NCBI GenBank assembly: GCA_900759455.1
Contig: CAAEVI010000023.1
Location: 1 to 10,151 of the forward strand
DNA: 10,151 bases
From: Erysipelotrichaceae bacterium
GTDB taxonomy: Bacteria; Bacillota_I; Bacilli_A; Erysipelotrichales; Erysipelotrichaceae
Reading direction: 5' to 3'
Shown here: positions 5,276-10,151 of the stretch, one piece after another
How the letters are laid out: the number at the start of each line of letters is the position of its first letter
Position numbering within the stretch: position 1 is the first letter of the stretch
Notes under the pieces: model-generated
The model's database searches: none
Seen by the model: only the letters and a program-made list of their open reading frames with translations
Told to the model about the DNA's origin: nothing
Program-made: the position numbers and the translations under genes

Positions 5276-5455
5276 ATGAGAAACACTTGGTTTAATGAAA
5301 CATATTTGTCCGGTATGGAAACTGTTGTTGTGACGCTAACTTTATCTCGTTTAACTGCGAGTTCCGATAATATATTTGTCGTACTAATCCCTGTCTATTA
5401 TTTAAGTTACAGAGCATGTATTATGATATATAAACGCAAACATAAAAACAAATGA
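5276..5455 (+). CDS. Small putative membrane protein, 59 aa, unknown function
   Basis: ATG 5276 follows a full AAGGAGG (5261-5267) at normal distance, and the frame ends at TGA 5453-5455. The peptide has a moderately hydrophobic stretch METVVVTLTLSRL (residues 14-26) and a clearly hydrophobic one, NIFVVLIPVYYLSY (32-45). It ends in a basic tail, KRKHKNK, consistent with one or two membrane spans and a cytoplasmic C-terminus. I do not recognize the family. Support comes from the strong ribosome site and a consensus promoter upstream, not from homology. Nothing on either side suggests a partner gene. It could be a small toxin-like or stress membrane peptide, but the sequence does not show which. 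Confidence 0.6.
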   Translation: MRNTWFNETYLSGMETVVVTLTLSRLTASSDNIFVVLIPVYYLSYRACIMIYKRKHKNK

Positions 5456-5613
5456 TCATTCAAAAATAACATCATTGTGATAGATTTCGAAACTTAACTG
5501 AAAAGAAATATGGATGATTGCTTGAACTGATGATTGATATACGTTGATTTGCAAAACGAAGAGCATGCCATTAATATTTATCTTCATTTCGCTGGTGATA
5601 TCAATATTGAATT

Positions 5614-5809
5614 AATATGCTCCCTTTATAGTAAACAGACTGGATGATGACACTGTTGCTATAAGGAGGAGCATATTTTATGGGTGCTCCAAAAATAGTT
5701 GGGGTTAGCTGAATTTGATCTTCGAGATTACTTGAGGGCGGCATATACCCTATTTCGTTGAGATGGTCTAAAAGGCTCATCACTTGTCCTAGGTGATGGG
5801 CTCCTTTTT
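5614..5809 (+). ncRNA. Candidate structured RNA or leader with alternative hairpins and terminator
   Basis: AATATGCTCCCTTTATAG (5614-5631) is nearly complementary to CTATAAGGAGGAGCATATT (5659-5677), giving a long hairpin with an inner AACAG/CTGTT stem. The 3' arm contains an AAGGAGG ribosome site. Part of that arm, GGAGCA (5668-5673), can instead pair with TGCTCC (5685-5690), so the two folds exclude each other. ATG 5680 after the ribosome site opens only 10 codons (MGAPKIVGVS). A terminator-like hairpin closes the region at 5770-5809. This looks like a leader-peptide attenuator or small RNA, but no plus-strand gene follows and no clear promoter precedes. A decayed mobile element is also possible. 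Confidence 0.35.
5770..5809 (+). terminator. Terminator-like hairpin
   Basis: CATCAC (5778-5783) pairs with GTGATG (5793-5798) around a 9-nt loop. The stem extends outward through partly matched GGCT and GGCTCC bases, followed by TTTTT (5805-5809). The preceding AAAA (5771-5773 plus 5770) could give weak function on the minus strand too. The plus strand is favoured. Confidence 0.55.
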
Positions 5810-5917
5810 GTATAAAGAAAATTACACGATATGGAATGAACCTGATTTACTGGAATCAATTTCATCCATAAAATCATCTGTTTTTCACTTTAGAAACCAC
5901 ACACAGTTCAAATTACA

Positions 5918-6009
5918 AAAAAAGATGTGCTCATGTTGAATTCCTGCTGATAAGATCGTTTATGCATCTTCATTCTTATCTGTTTTCAACTATTTGCACA
6001 TCATTTTTT
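5918..6009 (-). terminator. Nested hairpin after the surface-protein gene, probable terminator
   Basis: GATGTGC (5924-5930) and GCACATC (5996-6002) form an outer stem, flanked by A7 on one side and T8 on the other. GATAAGA (5949-5955) and TCTTATC (5974-5980) form a stem inside it. Read on the minus strand, the outer stem ends in a T7 run just after the surface-protein stop, as in a terminator. The roughly 65-nt interval is long for a simple terminator, so confidence is moderate. Confidence 0.45.
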
Positions 6010-9000
6010 TTACTTTATTTTATTTTTCTTGTAGAAGATCAATGATCCAATAACTGCTACTAAAACAATGGCGAAAGCAATCCGTAGAACAGTTGAACTT
6101 TCAGATGAAGTGATGGCTGCATCATCTTCTTTCTTTTCTTCTTGTTTGAAAGCATCCGTATCATTTGGTTTGTTCTGTTCTTTTTCTGCACTGGTGATTT
6201 CATCATTCGTTCCAGTAGATGTGTTGTTATCTGGCTGTGTATTGATTGACTCTTGACCAGTAGTTTCTTCTGGTTTGTTTTGTTGTGTCAACAGCGTTTT
6301 TTGAATCATTCCGGAATATTTGTCTTTAAAGGTGATATCAAAGATCCATCCCTGATCGATCTTGCGTGTCTGTACATCATAATCGGCACCCTTTTGCAGC
6401 ATTTTTCCTTGGAATTGAATTTTCAGATCCTGCAAGGAGGAAAGATGAATGGTAACATCTTTTTCCGTAAGCTTTCGTGCTGTAACTTCAAAAGTGAAAG
6501 ATTCACTTGTATAAGCATCATAATAGGCATTGCCTTCTACACTGACCTTGACGTACCATGTACCGATCGAATCGGGAAGATGTGTGGTAAAAATGCCGTT
6601 AGGATCTTTGCTGAAGCGTAAACGCGGTTTTCCAAATTTCGTTTTTACATTGAATTTCGATAGATCATTTCCCCAAACAAAAGCGGAAAGGTCCATCGAT
6701 ACTAATTGATTCTGTCCTTTTGCGAAAGAAATTTCAATAGGAATCTGTTTGATCGTCTGATAGTTTATCGTATCATCCGGGATATAAGACGCATGGAAGG
6801 TGAGGGTTCCGATATCTGTTATCATCTGCGAAGGCTGTTCCCATACAAATCCTTTTGGCAGAGCGATATCTTTTAAAGAATCACCGTAAGCAGCGTGTAA
6901 TGCTGTTGGTATTGTATATGTTGGGAGTGCTTTGTGGATATCGACTGTCACTATTTCGCTCAATCCTTGATAAAGCTCTGAATCGGCAACCGACACTTTG
7001 ATATACCAGTGCCCGGCATTTGTCGGTAATCCTTCTTTATAGCTTCCTTGTAATGAACTGCTGTAAGAGGTTGTCGGTTCACCATAAAAGGCTTTTCCAA
7101 GCAAGGTCAACTTTTCACCATAGGTCACATTAGCGATGCTCGGCTTGACCTGCCAGCTATTTTGCAGTTTATTGATAGTGAATGCGAATGTTTTTGAAGC
7201 CCCATTGTAATTAGCATCTTCGTCCAAAATGATCACAACGCGATAATTTCCCGGTAAGATCGGATCTTCCTGGCAACGTTCCCATGTTGAACCATTCCAT
7301 TTTTCATAGTAGGTCTCAATAGTTCCTTTGCTGCCGTTTGTATGGTATTGAATTTCTTCCACGCTTTGCCCATCATAGTCCTTATCCAAAGAATCTGTAT
7401 CGATTAAGATCTGGCTTTCTGCTTTGTGAATAACAAAAGCAACAGGTTCACTGACCAATTCAGTATAAGAGGCTGTTCCGTCTACCTTTGCTCGGACATA
7501 CCATGTTCCTGCATTTGGATTTTGTGGAAGTGGAGCATAGCCGCTGTCTTTATCCTGTGAATACTCAAACGTAACACTACCGTATTTGCTCTGTGCCTGT
7601 GGTGTGGATGCCGTTTGCCCATAAGTCCAGTCAGAGATGCTGAGGTTTTTCAACCAGTAGTTGTCCACTGGTGAAATGGTAAATTGAATCGGATTACTTT
7701 CCAGTTTCTTATAATTTGTGTGTTCATCTACGATTGCTTTGATATAGTAAGTACCGGCTTCATTAGGTACTTGTTCCTCATAGTTACCACTGATCGATGA
7801 AGAGAAGACATAACGCACGGAGCCAAATTTTGCTTGTGCGCTGTAATCCAACGTACCACCGTATGGTGTATCATTGATCGTTAATTCCTTGATCCAAGCG
7901 TTATCCGCTTGCTTGATCTGGAAAGCTTTGGCATCACTCAACAGTTCGGTATATTTGCTCGTTCCTTTTACATAAGCTTTGCAATAATAGGTACCAGCAT
8001 CTTTTGGCAATAATTTCGTTTCAACCTCAAAAGGTCCATCGATTGAGGTGCTGTAAAGATATGTGACCGTACCAAAACTAGAGGAAGCACTTGGTTGGGG
8101 TATTTGCCCATAAGAGATATCTTGGATGGTTAACTCTTGTGTCCAGGAATTCTCTAAAACTGTTTGCAAAGAAACGTGCAGGAAAAAAGGTTCTCCGTCT
8201 ACGTTTCCGCAATTATAATCATAGGAAATCGCTTTTCCAAGTGTATAATTCGAAATAGTCGTTCCGGTGATTTCGGCCTGTTGCACATTACTGATCTGAC
8301 TTGCTTCGATACCTGGAAAGAGAGAGGAAAGGTCAAAGGATGTCATATCCACAGTGATTGGCACAGTTTGCGTTTTGTTTAGGTATATTTGTTTTAAATT
8401 ACCATTGCTTGGTAGATGCAAATAACCAAGATTGACTTTATCACCGGAAAAATCGGATAACTTTGTATTTTTGCTCAGATCTAAATATTGAACGTTGGTA
8501 CTATCTAAACTTAGAAAATACAGGTTGACGTTGTTTGATACATCTAGTGCAGAAAGCAGCGTTTGATCGCAATTGAGATAACTCAGGTTTGTTAGGTGAG
8601 TCAAATCAATGGATGTCAGTGGATTGCTGCTGATGTTTAGTACTTCTAGTGATACATTGTTCGTTAAATCGATTTGAGAAAACTGATTGTCCGATGCCAA
8701 CAAGGTTTGTAGTTTAGATAAAGCTGAAACGTCTAATGTCGTTAGATACATATCAGAACAATTCAGCTCTTGCAAGTTTGTCAATGTGTTGATTCCATTC
8801 AACGATTGAATCTCAGTTCTTCCGCTTAAATCGATGGTTGTGATTTTGTTGATCTCTTCCTCATTGAAAGTTCCATCTTCATCTAAGTCAAATTGTTTCA
8901 TAAACGTTGCTAGATTTTTGTCCGGAAATGTCTCGTTGATTGAAAGGTTGCACATTTTTTCATCACTTGACAGTGTATCTGCTTTAATGTGACTTGACGG

Positions 9001-9060
9001 AAAAATGTATGTCGTTATCATCAGTGTCATCATAAAGACAATTGCATGTTTCTTTTTCAT
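6010..9060 (-). CDS. Large surface protein: EF-hand, leucine-rich repeats, Ig/MBG-like repeats, membrane anchor
   Basis: The 1016-aa protein starts with a signal peptide (KKKHAIVFMMTLMITTYIF, likely cut after Ala27). DLDEDGTFNEEE (58-69) is a canonical calcium-binding EF-hand loop with Asp58, Asp60, Asp62 and Glu69. About seven 21-residue leucine-rich repeats run from 96 to about 240 (pattern LxxLxxSxNxLxxIDLTxxxx). Residues about 304-862 hold seven repeats of 70-90 aa. Most begin with a W-x-K-x-L-x-I/YG pattern and end with AGTYYxKAxVxGxxxY...SExxxFxI, resembling bacterial Ig-like/MBG domains. A Lys/Glu/Thr-rich spacer (925-988) leads to a transmembrane helix (VLRIAFAIVLVAVIGSLIFY) and basic tail. 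No LPXTG motif is visible, so anchoring is probably by membrane. The start has GGAGGG just upstream. The role is likely adhesion or host/matrix binding; the ligand is unknown. Confidence 0.9.
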   Translation of the reverse strand: MKKKHAIVFMMTLMITTYIFPSSHIKADTLSSDEKMCNLSINETFPDKNLATFMKQFDLDEDGTFNEEEINKITTIDLSGRTEIQSLNGINTLTNLQELNCSDMYLTTLDVSALSKLQTLLASDNQFSQIDLTNNVSLEVLNISSNPLTSIDLTHLTNLSYLNCDQTLLSALDVSNNVNLYFLSLDSTNVQYLDLSKNTKLSDFSGDKVNLGYLHLPSNGNLKQIYLNKTQTVPITVDMTSFDLSSLFPGIEASQISNVQQAEITGTTISNYTLGKAISYDYNCGNVDGEPFFLHVSLQTVLENSWTQELTIQDISYGQIPQPSASSSFGTVTYLYSTSIDGPFEVETKLLPKDAGTYYCKAYVKGTSKYTELLSDAKAFQIKQADNAWIKELTINDTPYGGTLDYSAQAKFGSVRYVFSSSISGNYEEQVPNEAGTYYIKAIVDEHTNYKKLESNPIQFTISPVDNYWLKNLSISDWTYGQTASTPQAQSKYGSVTFEYSQDKDSGYAPLPQNPNAGTWYVRAKVDGTASYTELVSEPVAFVIHKAESQILIDTDSLDKDYDGQSVEEIQYHTNGSKGTIETYYEKWNGSTWERCQEDPILPGNYRVVIILDEDANYNGASKTFAFTINKLQNSWQVKPSIANVTYGEKLTLLGKAFYGEPTTSYSSSLQGSYKEGLPTNAGHWYIKVSVADSELYQGLSEIVTVDIHKALPTYTIPTALHAAYGDSLKDIALPKGFVWEQPSQMITDIGTLTFHASYIPDDTINYQTIKQIPIEISFAKGQNQLVSMDLSAFVWGNDLSKFNVKTKFGKPRLRFSKDPNGIFTTHLPDSIGTWYVKVSVEGNAYYDAYTSESFTFEVTARKLTEKDVTIHLSSLQDLKIQFQGKMLQKGADYDVQTRKIDQGWIFDITFKDKYSGMIQKTLLTQQNKPEETTGQESINTQPDNNTSTGTNDEITSAEKEQNKPNDTDAFKQEEKKEDDAAITSSESSTVLRIAFAIVLVAVIGSLIFYKKNKIK

Positions 9061-9087
9061 AGGTCCCTCCTGATAAATATGAGGGAT

Positions 9088-9116
9088 AGGATATCATAGG
9101 GGTCATAGAGAGTCAA
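9088..9116 (-). promoter_or_regulatory. Promoter of the surface-protein gene
   Basis: On the minus strand, TTGACT (9116-9111), a 17-bp spacer and TATCCT (9093-9088) form a good sigma-A promoter. It would give a short leader before ATG 9060. The stretch around the -10 contains ATAGGATATCATAGG, a partial palindrome that could be an operator. Confidence 0.55.
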
Positions 9117-9169
9117 TTGATGTCACCCTTTTCTATACTGGTAATTATTGGGTATATTTTCGGTGCTAA

Positions 9170-9199
9170 AAAAGAATATGTATAGATGCATATTCTTTT
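9170..9199. terminator. A/T-flanked hairpin, possible terminator
   Basis: AAAAGAATATG (9170-9180) and CATATTCTTTT (9189-9199) form an 11-bp perfect stem with an 8-nt loop. On the minus strand it ends in a T6 run. It would stop minus-strand read-through from the regulator side before the surface-protein promoter. Confidence 0.5.
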
Positions 9200-9430
9200 C
9201 AGCTGTTGATAAAGTGGTACTGATATAAGTAAGTATCGCTTTTCTTTTCCTTAAAATATCTAATTAGAGAAGGGAATGCGGATTTTTTTTGATTCTTGCA
9301 GATGTGACGGAGAAAAAAGATTACCATGCTGACATCTGCAGAGCGGCAAATGATTTTTCGACGTCTTTCAAAAGAAAATTTGCGGTATATACGCAATATT
9401 TTATAGCTCATTTTACAAAGTAGTAAAAAA
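9200..9430. other. Interval between two terminator hairpins, no convincing gene
   Basis: A minus-strand frame (9199-9453) fills this region, but its ATG lies inside the 9431-9464 terminator hairpin and there is no ribosome site. The peptide is not recognized. The only structure seen is a 9-bp inverted repeat TGCAGATGT (9297-9305) / ACATCTGCA (9332-9340) around a 26-nt spacer, which may be a protein-binding site. Confidence 0.4.
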
Positions 9431-9471
9431 CACAGCTTGGCATGTTGATGCATGCCAAGCTGTGCTTTTTT
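9430..9471 (-). terminator. Strong bidirectional terminator after the LysR gene
   Basis: CACAGCTTGGCATG (9431-9444) and CATGCCAAGCTGTG (9451-9464) form a perfect 14-bp stem with a 6-nt loop, flanked by A6 and T7. It directly follows the regulator's stop on the minus strand and would also stop plus-strand transcription. Confidence 0.9.
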
Positions 9472-9485
9472 TGCAGGAGACAGGA

Positions 9486-10151
9486 TTAAGATGTATGAAA
9501 TAATTCAAAGCAGTATTTTAGAAATGACTGCAAAATCGGATGATCATTATCTCGATGGAAAAAGATGCCAAAAGAGATGGTTTCGTTAATATCCTGCACG
9601 GGGATGTAGCAAAGCTGAGGATCACGCAGTGAAGCTACATCGTAACAGATCGTATAACCGATCTGTGCTTTGATCAAGGTCAGGGCGCTTTCGATATTGG
9701 GAGCAAAGTATTGCTGATTGGCCGGGGTTCTGCTGAGTATCTCACTTTGACAAGCAAAGAGCTGACTTGGGATTTGCTGCGGACTGCAGGCAATGAAACT
9801 GCCTGTAAGCTGTTCTTTTTTCAAGGTTTTCCATTTCGCAAGCGGATGGGCAGAAGAACAGATGCAGACAATAGGAGCTTTTACAAGTTCTTTAAATCTT
9901 AAGGACTGCAGCACTTTTTCATCTTCTAAAAATCCGAAGGTTGCATGAATCTTTTTGTTGTCGATCATATTTGAGGAGGCAAGCGGAGGGAAAAAATGAA
10001 TAGAGGGGCGCACATTCGGAAACTTCTGTTTCAGTTGTCTGAGAGCGTCCGGGAGCAGATTTAATTCAAGGCTGCTGAGGCATCCGATATCAAATGAAGT
10101 GTAGTGTGTGTTTGCTGAGTCGTTCCTTGGCCTCAAATGTTGTCTTTAAAA
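9486..10151 (-). pseudogene. LysR-family transcription regulator, frameshifted, N-terminal HTH outside window
   Basis: The long frame (10136-9486, 216 codons) encodes the periplasmic-binding-like effector domain of a LysR regulator. FDIGCLSSLELNLLPDAL leads into the first subdomain; CICSSAHPLAKW and IKAQIGYTICYDVASL are typical blocks; the C-terminus is complete. The DNA-binding region is not in this frame, and an in-frame TAA lies at 10148-10146, just upstream of the TTG start. The neighbouring frame at the window edge reads KTTFEAKERLSKHTLHF, a plausible LysR linker helix, then stops (TGA) where the long frame continues with FDIGCL. I infer a +1/-2 shift at about 10090-10112, inside an ACACACAC run, so slippage or a read error is likely. 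If real, the regulator is inactive. The strong terminator at 9430-9471 follows the stop. Confidence 0.65.

Noticed and set aside
5601..5783. 60-codon minus-strand frame (GTG/ATG start)
   Set aside because: The start lies in the 5770-5809 hairpin and the frame spans the long inverted repeat, so part of the peptide merely reflects RNA structure. The product is not recognized.
6776..6797. Apparent extra antitoxin-like motif (GGGATATAAGACGC)
   Set aside because: It lies inside the coding sequence of the surface protein, has no paired flanks and is explained by codons.
9199..9453. 84-codon minus-strand frame
   Set aside because: Its ATG is inside the 14-bp stem of a strong terminator, and neither it nor the internal ATG at 9411 has a ribosome site.
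9711..9902. 63-codon plus-strand frame
   Set aside because: It is antisense to the LysR effector domain, which has clear family blocks.

Overview
The window comes from an AT-rich Gram-positive chromosome, most likely a gut Firmicute of Lachnospiraceae or Erysipelotrichaceae type. This rests on strong AAGGAGG ribosome sites, consensus TTGACA/TATAAT-like promoters, U-tailed terminators, a Tn916-type integrase module and a large Gram-positive surface protein. The genus cannot be fixed from the sequence alone.

The left part (1 to about 4385) is the integrase end of an integrative element. In order it holds a lone serine-recombinase catalytic domain, a small sigma-region-4-like HTH protein, about 400 bp without a convincing gene, an orphan MazF/PemK-type ribonuclease, two tandem paralogous Tn916-type excisionases and a Tn916-type tyrosine integrase. 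Directly after the integrase lies a compact cassette with the layout of a type III toxin-antitoxin (ToxIN/AbiQ/CptIN class). It has its own promoter overlapping the int stop codon, two full 47-nt repeats that each fold as an H-type pseudoknot with compensatory changes, a rho-independent terminator, and a 163-aa ToxN/AbiQ-like endoribonuclease. Three helically phased GTRCACC repeats follow and are probably integrase arm sites. The sequence then changes abruptly to the severed 3' end of a methionyl-tRNA synthetase gene (C-terminal tRNA-binding domain), which suggests insertion within metG.

The right part (4883 to the end) looks like chromosome. After the metG terminator come a consensus promoter and a 59-aa putative membrane protein, then a hairpin-rich stretch (5614-5809) ending in a terminator. 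Next is a 1016-aa minus-strand surface protein: signal peptide, EF-hand loop, about seven 21-residue leucine-rich repeats, about seven Ig-like/MBG-like repeats and a C-terminal membrane anchor. The window ends in a LysR-family regulator on the minus strand whose reading frame is broken near an AC dinucleotide run.

The element genes form a plausible unit. Int and Xis integrate and excise the element, the recombinase and sigma-like proteins may regulate or assist transfer, and the RNA-antidoted toxin (perhaps with MazF) would favour retention of the element or block phage. The main result is the type III toxin-antitoxin cassette between int and the element end.
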